A stretch of 64,000 bases of DNA. Source: Prescottella defluvii (lineage in GTDB: Bacteria > Actinomycetota > Actinomycetes > Mycobacteriales > Mycobacteriaceae). Position 1 is the stretch's first letter, and each line of letters starts with the position of its first letter. Positions 27,924 through 37,123 of the stretch are shown piece by piece. The stretch is from the NCBI GenBank assembly GCA_029690005.1, contig CP121458.1, positions 5,351,872 to 5,415,871 on the forward strand, in the 5' to 3' direction. Position numbers and translations under genes: made by a program. Below the pieces are notes generated by a model. The model was not told the DNA's origin. It searched no databases and saw only the letters and a list, made by a program, of their open reading frames with translations.

Positions 27924-28926
27924 GTGATCGATCGCCGGACAGCCCGGACGACGGCCGGGGTATTCGCCGCGACCTGTTGCGCGCTGGGTGCGGCGGGCCT
28001 CGCGGCGCCGAACGTGAATGTCGAGAACCACTTCGTCGTCCTCCTGGCGTCGCAGACACCCCTACTGCTCGTGATCGCGTTGCTCGGTGCGGTCGTCGCC
28101 GCAGGCGCCGAGCGGTGGACCGTCGAAGCCGCGTGCCTCGTCGTCTGCGCACTGGGCGTCTGGATGCTCAGCCCGCTCTACATTCCGGGCGCGCCCGGCG
28201 CCTCACCCGGCAGCGCGACGGGCCCGACGGTGCGCGTCATGCAGGCCAACATCAAAGTGGGACAAGCCGATCCGTCGGACCTGGTGCATACCGTGCGTGA
28301 CCGGGACGTCGACGTCCTCACCGTCCAGGAACTCACCGACGAGTCCATCGCGGGACTGCACGCGGCAGGGCTCGACGATCTACTGCCGCACCGGTTCGTC
28401 GTGTCGTACGGGCCAGGCGGCGAGGGCGGCGGGATCTACAGTCGCTTCCCGCTGTCGAACACTCGAAATCTCGAGGGCTTCCTGTCCGCCAATCTGTCCG
28501 CAGACCTCGACGTCGGGCTGCGAGAACCCTTGGCCCTGTTCGCAGTCCATCCGGCGCCCGCCTACCTGTTCCCCGCGCAGATGTGGGCGAAGGAGCTCCG
28601 CGAGCTGCACTCCGAACTGGAGGCGAGTGCCCCGCGCGACAACGTCCTCGTGAGCGGGGACTTCAACGCGACCTACACCCAGCGCCAGTACCGCGCGCTG
28701 CTCACCGACGGGTATGCCGACGCCGCGGACCAGGTGGGCGCCGGACTGCTGCCGACGATGCCGGCCGATAGGGGGATACCCCCGTTGATCGGCATCGACC
28801 GGATGATCACCAAGGGAGCGGTCGCGACCAGCCTCGAAGCGGATCCCCATCGCCGGCTCCGACCACTACGGGCTCGTCGCCGACATTCGACTGACGAATC
28901 CGGTTGCTACTCAGAGCACCCCGTAG
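27924..28926 (+). CDS. Endonuclease/exonuclease/phosphatase-family membrane protein (frameshifted)
   Basis: Protein of about 333 residues: a membrane N-terminus with about three hydrophobic segments (FAATCCALGAAGLAAP, FVVLLASQTPLLLVIALLGA, AACLVVCALGVWML) followed by an EEP catalytic domain: VMQANIKVGQ, VLTVQELTDE (Mg-binding Glu), VSGDFNAT and, after correction, IAGSDHYGLVADIRL with the terminal His. The same layout occurs in actinobacterial EEP membrane proteins. The frame breaks at 28833-28839, CTCGAAG in place of CTCGAG. GTG at 27924. Stop overlaps the convergent CHAP gene by 16 bases. The active site faces the outside by prediction; substrate unknown. Confidence 0.82.
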
Positions 28927-29515
28927 CCGAGGAGCCCCGGCGCGTCGGACACCGTGAAGCGGTGCGCTTTGATCGCGTCGGCCTCGTTACCACCGACCGT
29001 CGTCAAAGTGCCCGCGTCGTAGCCGATCACGAAGTTGGTGTGCTGTCCGAACGGGCTCGACGGCGAGTACAGCGCGACGTCGCCGGTCTTCGGGACGTAG
29101 CCGGAGTCGACGGGCCGGAAGCGCCCGACCGATTCGTAGTACTCCTGCAGCGTGTAGACCCCGGAATCCGCCACGACCCCGAATTCGGGTTCGACAACGG
29201 CTCCCCCACCTGGCGGAGCGTCCAACTGACAAAGTCGGCACACCACGATTCCTCGGCGCCCTCGGAGTACTTCGTGCCGGACGGCTGCGCGTCGAACTCG
29301 GTTCGCACGACGTCGACGATCCGCGCCTGCGTGGAATCGAGGGCGGAGCCGTCGACCGCCGGGAAGGACCGAAGTTCGGTGCCGACGATGGCACCCCCGC
29401 GCCACGGCGCCCACCACGCGACGCCGGCCGCGACGAGGATCACCGCGGCGAGCGCCGCCGCCCCCAGCGACCGCCGTCGTCGCGCAAGTCCTCCCGAGCC
29501 GTCCAACTCCGTCAT
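28911..29515 (-). CDS. CHAP-domain secreted/anchored peptidase-like protein (frameshifted)
   Basis: About 201 residues. An N-terminal membrane anchor (SLGAAALAAVILVAAGVAWW) is followed by a CHAP-type cysteine peptidase/amidase domain: catalytic Cys in EESWCADFVSWTLRQVGEP and His in FGQHTNFVIGYDAGTL with TVGGNE. CHAP enzymes cut peptidoglycan cross-bridges or stems. The frame breaks at 29159-29162, where four C should be five; correction gives SWRIPGVYTLQEYYESV. ATG at 29515. It lies 60 bases downstream of pstB on the same strand but is probably unrelated functionally. Confidence 0.78.
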
Positions 29516-29575
29516 CGCCCCACCCCTCCGATCGGTCCCGTCCCGACAGGGTAGACCGGCGGGCGGTGTGGACGA

Positions 29576-30352
29576 TCAGCCGAAGCGGCCCGAGATGTAG
29601 TCCTCGGTGGCCTTCTGCGTGGGGTTGGAGAAGATCTTCTCGGTGTCGTCGATCTCGATGAGCTTGCCCGGCTTGCCGGTGGCCTCGAAGGTTGAAGAAC
29701 GCCGTCTGGTCGCTCACGCGCGCCGCCTGCTGCATGTTGTGCGTGACGATGACGATCGTGAAGTCCTGCTTGAGCTCGGTGATGAGGTCCTCGATCGCGA
29801 GCGTGGAGATCGGGTCCAGCGCCGAGCACGGCTCGTCCATCAGCAGCACGTCGGGCGAGACGGCGATCGCGCGGGCGATGCACAGACGCTGCTGCTGACC
29901 ACCCGACAGGCCACCACCGGGCTTGTCGAGGCGGTCCTTGACCTCGTTCCACAGGTTCGCGCCCTGCAGCGACTGCTCGGCGATCTGGTCGAGCTTCTTC
30001 TTGTCACGCATGCCCTGCAGCTTGAGCCCGGCCACCACGTTGTCGCGGATCGACATCGTGGGGAACGGGTTGGGCCGCTGGAACACCATGCCGATGGTCT
30101 TGCGGACACCGACCGGGTCGACGGTGGAGCCGTAGATGTCCTCGCCGTCGAGCAGCACCGAGCCCTCGACGCGGGCACCCGGCGTCACCTCGTGCATGCG
30201 GTTGAGCGACCGCAGCACCGTCGACTTACCGCAGCCCGACGGACCGATGAACGCGGTGACGCTGCGCGGGGCACCGACAGCCCGACATCGGCGACGGCGT
30301 GGAACTTGCCGTAGTAGATGTTGACGTCCTTGAGATCCAGACGCTTGGCCAT
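29576..30352 (-). CDS. pstB: Phosphate ABC transporter ATPase PstB (two frameshifts)
   Basis: High-affinity phosphate import ATPase, about 258 residues: Walker A IGPSGCGKST, Q-loop VFQRPNPFP, signature LSGGQQQRLCIARA, Walker B VLLMDEPCSALDP, H-loop IVTHNMQQAARV. ATG at 30352 follows GGGAG and starts MAKRLDLKDV. Two breaks: one C missing from the run at 30268-30271 (restores SVPPRSVTAFIG) and CTCGAAG at 29684-29690 in place of CTCGAG (restores FFNLEATGKPGKL). Last gene of pstSCAB; the product works with PstC and PstA at the membrane and with PhoU. Confidence 0.93.
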
Positions 30353-30447
30353 TCATCGGCTCCCTACTGGTGCGAGCGTGAGCTCGAGTATGTGCTTACG
30401 GGGTTCGGGGTGGGCGGTGGTTGCTTCGATCGCCACGCGTTCGGTGC

Positions 30448-31353
30448 TCACTTGTTGCGCACCGAGGTGAAGTGACCGATCAACTTCGCGATGACGTTGA
30501 GGATCGCGATCAGCAGGATGAGGGTCAGCGCCGCACCCCAGACCCGGTCGGTGCCGGCCGCGGTCGGGTTGTTCATCTCGGCGACCATCACGCCCGGCAG
30601 CGTGCCCATCTCTCCACCGAACAGGTTGAAGTTGATGAACGGCGCGTAGCCCACCAGGATCAGCAGGGGCGCGGTCTCACCGAGGACGCGGGCGAGGGCG
30701 AGCATGACACCGGTGATGATGCCGGGCAGCGCGGTGGGAACGACGATGCGCGCGATGGTCTTCCACTTCGGCACGCCCAGCGCGTACGACGCCTCACGCA
30801 GATCGTTCGGCACGATCCGCAGCATCTCCTCGGTGCTCCGGACCACGACCGGGACCATCAGCAGCACCAGGGAGAGCGACACCGCGAGCGCCGACTTGGG
30901 GAACCCGAACGTCGCGATCCACAGCGCGTAGATGAACAGGGCGGCCACGATCGACGGGATGCCGGAGAGGATGTCGACCATGAACGTCGTGAGCTTGCCG
31001 AGCCGCGAGTTGCCCGCGTACTCGACGAGGTAGACGGCGACGAACAGGCCGAGCGGAACAGCCAGCAGCGCGCACGCCAAGCCCTGCAATAGGGTGCCGA
31101 TGAGGGCGTGGTAGACGCCACCGCCCGCAGCCGAGGCGGACAGTCCGCTGAGCGAGTGCGTGAACCACGTCTGCGACGTGACCGCCGGCAGACCCTTCGC
31201 GATCACGGTCCACAGCACCCACACCAACGGCACGAGCGCGACGAGAACGGCCAGCGTCACCAGCACCGTCGCGGTGACATCGGCGAGTCGGCGACGGAGC
31301 CCGACGCCCTGGAACGCGGGGGCCTTGATCGGCTTGTCGAGAACGCTGGTCAT
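30448..31353 (-). CDS. pstA: Phosphate ABC transporter permease PstA
   Basis: Inner-membrane permease of 301 residues, six predicted segments. Family loop motif for ATPase contact: EASYALGVPKWKTIARIVVP followed by LPGIITG, and ARVLGETAPLL. ATG at 31353 begins MTSVLDKP. Only three bases separate it from the pstC stop, so expression is coupled. It forms the channel with PstC. Confidence 0.95.
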   Translation of the reverse strand: MTSVLDKPIKAPAFQGVGLRRRLADVTATVLVTLAVLVALVPLVWVLWTVIAKGLPAVTSQTWFTHSLSGLSASAAGGGVYHALIGTLLQGLACALLAVPLGLFVAVYLVEYAGNSRLGKLTTFMVDILSGIPSIVAALFIYALWIATFGFPKSALAVSLSLVLLMVPVVVRSTEEMLRIVPNDLREASYALGVPKWKTIARIVVPTALPGIITGVMLALARVLGETAPLLILVGYAPFINFNLFGGEMGTLPGVMVAEMNNPTAAGTDRVWGAALTLILLIAILNVIAKLIGHFTSVRNK

Positions 31354-31356
31354 CGG

Positions 31357-32408
31357 TCAGGCCCGCTTTCCTGCGATCGCGGCACGAGCGGCCGCGTTGA
31401 CGACGAAGGTCAGGACGAACAGGACCAGGCCGGCCGCGATGTAGGCACCTGCCTGAATGTTGTTGTTGAACTCCGCGTACCCGAGCGCGATCTTCGACGC
31501 GATCGTCGAACCGGAGTCGTTGAGCGAGAGCCACGACGCGGACGCCGACGTGGTGCGCAGGATCATGTACAGCGCCATCGTCTCGCCGAGCGCGCGGCCA
31601 AGCCCCAGCATCGAACCGCTGATGTAGCCGGACTTGCCGAACGGAATGACCGTGGTGCGCACCACTTCCCAGCGCGTGGCGCCCAGTGCGAGGGCCGCCT
31701 CGATGTGCGCCTTGGGGGTCTGTGCGAAGACCTCGCGGGTGACCGCGGTGATGACCGGCAGGATCATGACGGCCAGCACGATGCCGGCCGTGAAGACGGT
31801 GCCGCCGCCGCGGATCGAGCCGGTGCCGTCCGCGAAGAACGGGATCCACCCGAGGTGCTCGTTGAGCCACATCGCGACCGGCGCGATCGCCGGCGCGAAC
31901 ACCAGCAGGCCCCACAGGCCGTAGACGATCGACGGCACGGCCGCCAGCAGGTCGATGACGTACGAGAGCGGACGGGCCAGCTTCTTGGGCGCGTACTCGG
32001 TGAGGAAGATCGCGATGCCGAGAGCCACCGGCATCGCGAGGATCAGCGCGAACACCGAGACCTTCACCGTCGTGATGAACAGGTCCAGCACACCGAACGC
32101 CATCGCGTTGATGTCGGTGGTGTTCCACACCCGGCTGGTGAGGAAGTTGGCCTCGTTGCGCTGCAGCGCGGGGACCGCGCGCCAGATGAGGAAGATGCCG
32201 ACCGCCGCGACCAGCAGCGTGATGAAGACCGCGGACCCGACGCCAGCGACCCGAAGATCCGGTCGGCGGGACGAGTGACCGTCTTACTCTTCGTTGCCTG
32301 TGGGGAAGTGATCGGGGCCTCCGGAATGCCGTTCGGACCGCCCACCCCGGCCCCGCCGTCCGCGGGGCCGGAGGCGCGAGGTGTTGACCGTGTGCTCGCG
32401 TCAGTCAT
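31357..32408 (-). CDS. pstC: Phosphate ABC transporter permease PstC (frameshifted)
   Basis: Inner-membrane permease of about 350 residues, with a long Pro/Gly-rich N-terminal extension before the first segment. The ATPase-contact loop reads AALALGATRWEVVRTTVIPF and GRALGETMAL is typical. The frame breaks at 32236-32238, CCC in place of CCCC; correction runs RIFGSLASGSAVFITLLVA. ATG at 32408. It lies 57 bases after pstS and three before pstA. An essential partner of PstA in the phosphate channel, so a genuine break would abolish transport; error is more likely. Confidence 0.92.
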
Positions 32409-32465
32409 CTGCGCTCACATTCTCTGTCTGAATATAGATGGGCGGTCCGAGGGCGATCGATCAGA

Positions 32466-33593
32466 TCAGGCGATCGCCGAGATCGACTCGTTGATCTTGG
32501 CGCGGAAGGACTCCGGCAACGGCACGTAGCCCTGAGCGGCGAGCGACTGCTGGCCCTCGTTCGCGGCGCTGGTCAGGAACGACTTCACGGCCGCCGAGGT
32601 GGCCGCGTCGTAGCCCTTGGAGCACACGATCTCGTAGGTCGCCAGGACCAGCGGGTAGGCGCCGGGCTCCTTGGTGCCGTAGATCGACTGCAGGTCGAGC
32701 GTGAGGTCACCGGTGCCCGAACCCTTGAACGTCGCGTTGGAGATGGCCTTGGAGGCCGAGTCCTGCGACAGCTTCACCGGGCCGGAGCCGTTGTCGATCT
32801 GAGCGACCGTCAGCTTCTGCTGATCGGCGAACGACTTCTCGACGTACGTGATCGAGTTGGGAGCGGTCGCGACGGCCTGCGCGACACCGGCCGAGCCCTT
32901 CGCGCCCTCACCGACGCCACCCTTGAAGTCCGAACCCGCACCCTGGGTCCACGCACCGTTGGACGACGCCTGGAGGTACTGCTGGAAGTTGTCGCTGGTG
33001 CCGGACGAATCCGAGCGCACGATCGGGTTGATCTTCTCGTCGGGCAGCTTGGCGCCGGAGTTCAGCGCCGCGATGGCCGGGTCGTTCCACTTGGTGATGC
33101 CACCGTTGAAGATCTTCGCGATGGTCTCGCCGTTCAGCACCAGGTTGTCGACGCCGTTCACGTTGTACGCAATGGCGACCGGGCCGAAGACCAGCGGCAG
33201 GTTCCACGCGTCGCTGCCCGCGCAGCGCTGCTTGGCCTGCTCGGCCTGGTCGCCCTTGATGGCCGAGTCGGAGCCGGCGAAGTCGATCTGGTTGGCGATG
33301 AACTGCGTGCGTCCGTCACCTGAGCCGCTGGGGTTGTACGCGACGTTGACGGACTTGCCCTTCTGCTGGCAGGCCGCGATGTAGGCCGAGGTGAACTCGT
33401 CCATCGCGTTCTTCTGGGCAGACGAACCTGCGCCGGAGAGCTTGTCCTTGCCCTCGCACGACGCGGTGGAAGCCGACGTGTCGACGGTGGCCGATGCGGC
33501 GTTGTTGTCGCTGCCGCAGGCGGTCAGAGACATCGCCGTGACGGCACCGACGGCCACCACTCCGAGCAGTGCGCCGTTTCGCTTGAGGTTCAC
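32466..33593 (-). CDS. pstS: Phosphate-binding lipoprotein PstS
   Basis: Periplasm-side phosphate receptor, 375 residues. Signal peptide with lipobox LTACGS, then the PstS motifs GAGSSAQKNAM (phosphate-loop serines), YNPSGSGDGRTQFI, IDFAGSDSAIKGDQ and IVRSDSSGTSDNFQQYL. ATG at 33593 begins MNLKRNG. First gene of pstSCAB. A PHO box about 140 bases upstream on its strand implies induction when phosphate is short. Confidence 0.96.
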   Translation of the reverse strand: MNLKRNGALLGVVAVGAVTAMSLTACGSDNNAASATVDTSASTASCEGKDKLSGAGSSAQKNAMDEFTSAYIAACQQKGKSVNVAYNPSGSGDGRTQFIANQIDFAGSDSAIKGDQAEQAKQRCAGSDAWNLPLVFGPVAIAYNVNGVDNLVLNGETIAKIFNGGITKWNDPAIAALNSGAKLPDEKINPIVRSDSSGTSDNFQQYLQASSNGAWTQGAGSDFKGGVGEGAKGSAGVAQAVATAPNSITYVEKSFADQQKLTVAQIDNGSGPVKLSQDSASKAISNATFKGSGTGDLTLDLQSIYGTKEPGAYPLVLATYEIVCSKGYDAATSAAVKSFLTSAANEGQQSLAAQGYVPLPESFRAKINESISAIA

Positions 33594-33733
33594 CCTGGGT
33601 CCTCCGCTGTTCTAGCGTCTCGCCCTTGGTCGGGCGGCATGGTAGGCACGGATCCGTGTGGACCGCACCGAGTGGCCCTCTGCCACCCAGGCCAGAAAGT
33701 TAGGGGTACCCGGTAGCCAACTGGACCCCGTTC

Positions 33734-33751
33734 GGTGAACGGAAGATGAAC
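33734..33751 (-). promoter_or_regulatory. PHO box before pstS
   Basis: On the minus strand GTTCATC (33751-33745) is followed 11 bases on by GTTCACC (33740-33734), the same spacing as the phoU box. It lies between mshD and pstS, about 140 bases before the pstS start. Confidence 0.7.
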
Positions 33752-33803
33752 TCCCAGCGGAAATCTTCGGAGGTATGGCTCACACCGACGAAACCGGGAG
33801 CGA

Positions 33804-34718
33804 TCAGGCCCCGGCGGCGTAGGCGACGTCGACGTGGAACCGCTCGAAGCCGAGCCGTTCGTAGGTGTGCAACGCCGCGACGTTGTCGCCCTCGACGTAC
33901 AACAGCACGGTCCCCAGACCGCGGTCGCGCAGATGGTGCAGCCCCGCGAGGGTGAGCACCCGACCGAGACCACGGCCCTGCGCGTCGGAGTCGATCCCGA
34001 CGACGTACACCTCTCCCAGTGCGGGGTTGCCGTTCTCCGGCGCGTGCACCTTGGTCCAGTGGAAGCCGAGGAGGTGACCGGGGTCGCCGACAGCCCCTCC
34101 GACGGGAACGCGAGGAACAGCCCCTCCGGGTCGAACCACGGCTCGGCGCGGCGCTCGTCGATCTCGTGGTGCGTCCACGAGCCCTGCTCCGGATGCCACG
34201 CGAACGCCGCGGCGTTGACCCGCAACAGTTCCGCGTCGTCCTCGGGTCCCCGGTACGTCCGCAGCGTGACCCGTCGGGCACCACGACGTCGGGCAGTTCG
34301 GGGTCGTCAGCGATCGGCGCAGCTGCAGCAGTTCACGCGCCCCGACGAGCCTCAGCCGGTGGGCGACGGCGACCGCCGCCGGCAGATTGCCGTGCGCCCA
34401 CACCCGGGTTCCCGGACCGCCGACCCGCAACACCTCCGCCACGAGCCTGGTGCCGATCCCGGCCCCACGCGCCGCCGGGTCCACGACGACCTCCGCCATC
34501 GCCGGGTGCTCGCCGTGGCCCGGCTCGAGCTGGGCGTAGCCGACGACGGAACTGCCTGCAGTGCACACGAGGTGGCGTGCGGCACCCGTCCCGGCGACCG
34601 CATGCACGGCCTGCTCGGAAATCGGAGCCGTCCCGTCGGCCGTCGCGGCGCGGTCGATTACGCCGCGCACGGCCTCGACCGGGGGTGAATCGATCCAGTC
34701 GAGCTGCTGCGTGTCCAT
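33804..34718 (-). CDS. mshD: Mycothiol synthase MshD (three frameshifts)
   Basis: Acetyl-CoA:Cys-GlcN-Ins acetyltransferase, the last step of mycothiol synthesis; about 306 residues with two GNAT domains. The N-terminal domain has the acetyl-CoA loop VDPAARGAGIGTRLV, the C-terminal one VVGIDSDAQGRGLGRVLTLA and ALHTYERLGFERFHVDVAY. Three G/C losses break it, at 34308, 34270-34272 and 34091; corrected joins read LRRSLDDPELPD, DGVTLRTYRGPEDDAELL and EGLVGDPGHLLGFHW. Its ATG follows the glnR TAG stop without a gap. The glnR-mshD order is as in M. tuberculosis Rv0818-Rv0819. Confidence 0.9.
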   Translation of the reverse strand: MDTQQLDWIDSPPVEAVRGVIDRAATADGTAPISEQAVHAVAGTGAARHLVCTAGSSVVGYAQLEPGHGEHPAMAEVVVDPAARGAGIGTRLVAEVLRVGGPGTRVWAHGNLPAAVAVAHRLRLVGARELLQLRRSLTTPNCPTSWCPTGHAADVPGTRGRRGTVAGQRRGVRVASGAGLVDAPRDRRAPRRAVVRPGGAVPRVPVGGAVGDPGHLLGFHWTKVHAPENGNPALGEVYVVGIDSDAQGRGLGRVLTLAGLHHLRDRGLGTVLLYVEGDNVAALHTYERLGFERFHVDVAYAAGA

Positions 34719-35477
34719 CTAATACGCCGATCCGTTGGTGGGGGTCAGGTCAGGGTCGTCCGAATCCGTCTCGTCCGGCTCGGACGGGCCGCCGCCGCGG
34801 CCGGCCGAGCGGGCCGGGCGCACCGCCTTGTATCCGACGTTACGGACGGTCCCGATGAGCGACTCGTACTCCGAGCCGAGCTTCGCTCGCAGCCGTCGGA
34901 CGTGGACGTCGACGGTGCGGGTGCCGCCGAAGAAGTCGTAGCCCCACACCTCCTGCAGCAGCTGCGCGCGGGTGAACACCCGTCCGGCGTGCTGCGCCAG
35001 GTACTTGAGGAGCTCGAATTCCTTGTAAGTCAGATCGAGGGGACGACCCCGCAGTCGTGCGGTGTACGTCCCCTCGTCGATCACCAGCTCACCGAGCGTG
35101 ATCTTGCCTGCCGCTTCCGGACTGGCAACACCCCCGTTGCGTCCGACCAGCAACCGCAGTCGCGCATCGAGTTCGGCCGGACCCGTCGTCGGGAGCAGGA
35201 TGTCGTCGAGTCCCCAGTCGGAGTTGACCGCGACCAGGCCGCCCTCGGTGAGTACCGCGACGACCGGCACCGCGGAACCGGTGCTGCCTAGCAGTCGGCA
35301 CAGACCACGGGCAGCCGCGAGATCGGTGCGCGCGTCGACGAGCGCCACATCCGCGGACCCTGCCTCGAGCAGGGACGAGACTTCCGTCGGCGCGGGGCGC
35401 ACGGAATGCGCCAGCAATGCCAACGACGGCAACACCGTCTCCGGGTAGGGGTCGGAGGTCAGAAGCAGCAGCTCCAC
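34719..35477 (-). CDS. glnR: Nitrogen regulator GlnR (OmpR-like orphan response regulator)
   Basis: Orphan OmpR-family regulator of nitrogen metabolism, 252 residues. The receiver domain lacks a normal phosphorylation pocket set, as in GlnR; it reads ALVDARTDLAAARGLCRLL and VVAVLTEGGLVAVNSDWGLD. The winged helix is nearly family-invariant: LTYKEFELLKYLAQHAGRVF, QLLQEVWGYDFFGGTRTVDV, HVRRLRAKLGSEYESLIGTV. The tail is Gly/Asp-rich. GTG at 35477 follows GGGAGG. It directly precedes mshD with abutting stop and start codons and is divergent from lmeA. Confidence 0.92.
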   Translation of the reverse strand: MELLLLTSDPYPETVLPSLALLAHSVRPAPTEVSSLLEAGSADVALVDARTDLAAARGLCRLLGSTGSAVPVVAVLTEGGLVAVNSDWGLDDILLPTTGPAELDARLRLLVGRNGGVASPEAAGKITLGELVIDEGTYTARLRGRPLDLTYKEFELLKYLAQHAGRVFTRAQLLQEVWGYDFFGGTRTVDVHVRRLRAKLGSEYESLIGTVRNVGYKAVRPARSAGRGGGPSEPDETDSDDPDLTPTNGSAY

Positions 35478-35617
35478 TCAACCTCCCTCTCTTGCGCCGC
35501 GAATGCCGGCGAAGGGCCGACACCGAGTGGACCGACGTTCTTGTTCGCGCACAGATTAGCGCGAGATCGCACCTTACCGCCGCACCGGTACCTGGCAGGG
35601 CCGGTAAGAATGGTGTG

Positions 35618-36400
35618 GTGCGGAAACTGATCATCGGACTGGTGTGCCTCGTCGGACTCGCCGTCGTCGTCGACTTCGGCGCCGCCGCCTACTCCGAGTA
35701 CCGCGTCTCGCGTGCCCTGCGCGAGGGCGGCTCCCTGCCCGCCGATCCCGAGGTCACCATCCACGGCTTCCCGTTCCTCACTCAGGCCTGGAACGGCAAG
35801 TACGACAACGTCGAGGTCCGCGCCCGCCAGGTGCCGCAGGAGATGATCGGCGACGTGACGATCGAGGCGACGCTGAACGGGGTGTCGGTCCCGGCGTCGT
35901 CACTGCTCGACGGATCCGTCCGCGAGGTCCCGGTGCAGCACCTCGAGGGCCGGATGATGATCGACGCCACCGACCTGGGCAAGTTCCTCGGCATCCCCGA
36001 CCTGCAGGTTTCCGCGCCGCCGGCCGACAAGTCCGACGGCACCGGCGGGTCCGGCGGCTCCGGTTCCCCGACCACCGGCGGCATCGTGTTCACCGGAACC
36101 GTGCCGGTCGGTCCGATGCAGAAGTCGGTCAGCGTCCAGGCCGACCTGGTGCTGCGCGGTGAGCAGTTGGTGATCGTCGCGACCGACTTCTACTTCGGGC
36201 CCGAGGGCCAGGCCAACTTCACCGTGCCCACGCCGCTGCGCCAGGGCGTGCTCGACCTGTTCACCAAGACGATCGACCCGCAGGCCCTGCCGTTCGGTGT
36301 CATGCCCACCGACGTGTACGCCGAAGGCTCGCAGATCGTGATCGAAGGAACCGGCGACAACGTGATCGTCAACCTGGACGAACTGCAGGCAAAGCTGTGA
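35618..36400 (+). CDS. lmeA: LmeA-like DUF2993 cell-envelope protein
   Basis: DUF2993 protein of 260 residues; the mycobacterial member LmeA (Rv0817c) is a phospholipid-binding exported protein needed for lipomannan elongation. N-terminal signal/anchor IIGLVCLVGLAVVVDFGAAA, then the family body with DPEVTIHGFPFLTQAWNGKY and VRARQVPQEMIG. A Gly/Ser linker (GTGGSGGSGSPTTGG) near 145-160 is notable. GTG at 35618 or the adjacent GTG at 35615 starts it. The stop overlaps the thiX start as GTGA, so the two are coupled, as in M. tuberculosis. Confidence 0.85.
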   Translation: MRKLIIGLVCLVGLAVVVDFGAAAYSEYRVSRALREGGSLPADPEVTIHGFPFLTQAWNGKYDNVEVRARQVPQEMIGDVTIEATLNGVSVPASSLLDGSVREVPVQHLEGRMMIDATDLGKFLGIPDLQVSAPPADKSDGTGGSGGSGSPTTGGIVFTGTVPVGPMQKSVSVQADLVLRGEQLVIVATDFYFGPEGQANFTVPTPLRQGVLDLFTKTIDPQALPFGVMPTDVYAEGSQIVIEGTGDNVIVNLDELQAKL

Positions 36401-36871
36401 CCGCTCTGCTGATCCTGGCCGTCGCGCTCGTCGCCACCCTCGCGGTCGGACTCGCGCTGCGCAGTCGGTCGGGCAAGGTCCGGGCCACCGTGCCCGTCCC
36501 GACCGCGGCCGTCGACGACGAGCGCCTCGCGCGTCTCGCAGAGGCCGGTGTCGGCGCCACCGGGCGACCGGTCGTGCTCCGATTTCTCCGCGGACTGGTG
36601 CGGCCCGTGCGCCGCGGTCCGGCGCGTGGTCGGACAGGTCCTCGCCAAGCTCGACGCCGGCACCCCCGACGGCCCGGCGGCCACCGAGATCGAACTCGAC
36701 ATCGACGAGAACCCCTCCCTGGCAAAGACTCTCGGCGTCCTGTCACTGCCGACCACGTTCATCCTCGACGGCGAGCTGACCGAACGCTTCCGGATCTCCG
36801 GAGTGCCGTCGGCCGCCGACCTCGAGTCGGCCCTCGCGCCGCTTCTCGAACCTGGACGACCCAAATCCTGA
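36397..36871 (+). CDS. thiX: Membrane-anchored thioredoxin-like protein ThiX (frameshifted)
   Basis: About 157 residues: an N-terminal membrane segment (LLILAVALVATLAVGLAL) followed by a thioredoxin fold with active site SADWCGPCAAV and the cis-Pro loop VLSLPTTFILDG. It probably shuttles thiol electrons on one face of the membrane. The frame breaks at 36583-36585, where TTT should be TT; removing one T gives VVLRFSADWCGPC. This is an insertion, unlike most breaks here. GTG at 36397 overlaps the lmeA stop. It sits just upstream of the sulfur-leader promoter. Confidence 0.82.
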
Positions 36872-36880
36872 AAAACCAGG

Positions 36881-36894
36881 TACGCTGCACCACG
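36881..36894 (+). promoter_or_regulatory. Leaderless promoter of the Cys-leader operon
   Basis: A TANNNT -10 element TACGCT (36881-36886) lies seven bases before the GTG at 36894, the spacing seen when transcription begins at the start codon itself. This fits the leaderless poly-Cys leader described for mycobacteria. No clear -35 was found. Confidence 0.6.
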
Positions 36895-36980
36895 TGTACG
36901 CCAACCACGAGCTGATGCTCACCCGTCGCCGCACAGTGGATCTGTGCCGCCTCGGTGGTTGTTGCTGTCCCTGCTGTTGA
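36894..36980 (+). CDS. Polycysteine leader peptide (cysteine attenuator)
   Basis: A 28-codon ORF starting GTG at 36894, or ATG at 36915 for a 21-residue form, ending LCRLGGCCCPCC with five Cys in the last six residues. Leaderless poly-Cys leader peptides upstream of sulfur-gene operons act as cysteine-responsive attenuators in mycobacteria (the Ms5788A type, described by Canestrari and colleagues). Here it precedes DUF4395, cysA2 and sseC, the expected partners. The bases CCTGC (36970-36974) inside its Cys-Pro-Cys codons are complementary to GCAGG of the downstream ribosome site (37109-37113), a possible anti-SD. Too short for ordinary gene finding. Confidence 0.85.
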   Translation: MYANHELMLTRRRTVDLCRLGGCCCPCC

Positions 36981-37113
36981 TCACGCAGACGGTCGATTCC
37001 TCTCTGTTCCAGCGTTCGCGCTGACGGTCCCCGTCCGTGATCGGTGAAATCCCGACATCCGGTTCTTGCCGCGCCGTCCCGCCGGCATGTCACAGCACTC
37101 GGTAACCCGCAGG
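36969..37113 (+). promoter_or_regulatory. Attenuator region between Cys leader and DUF4395
   Basis: GATCACG at the leader stop (36979-36985) pairs with CGTGATC (37036-37042), and CCTGC within the Cys codons can pair with the GCAGG ribosome site. Ribosome position on the poly-Cys codons would decide which pairing forms. The structure is proposed from complementarity only. Confidence 0.5.
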
Positions 37114-37123
37114 AGCACTTCCG

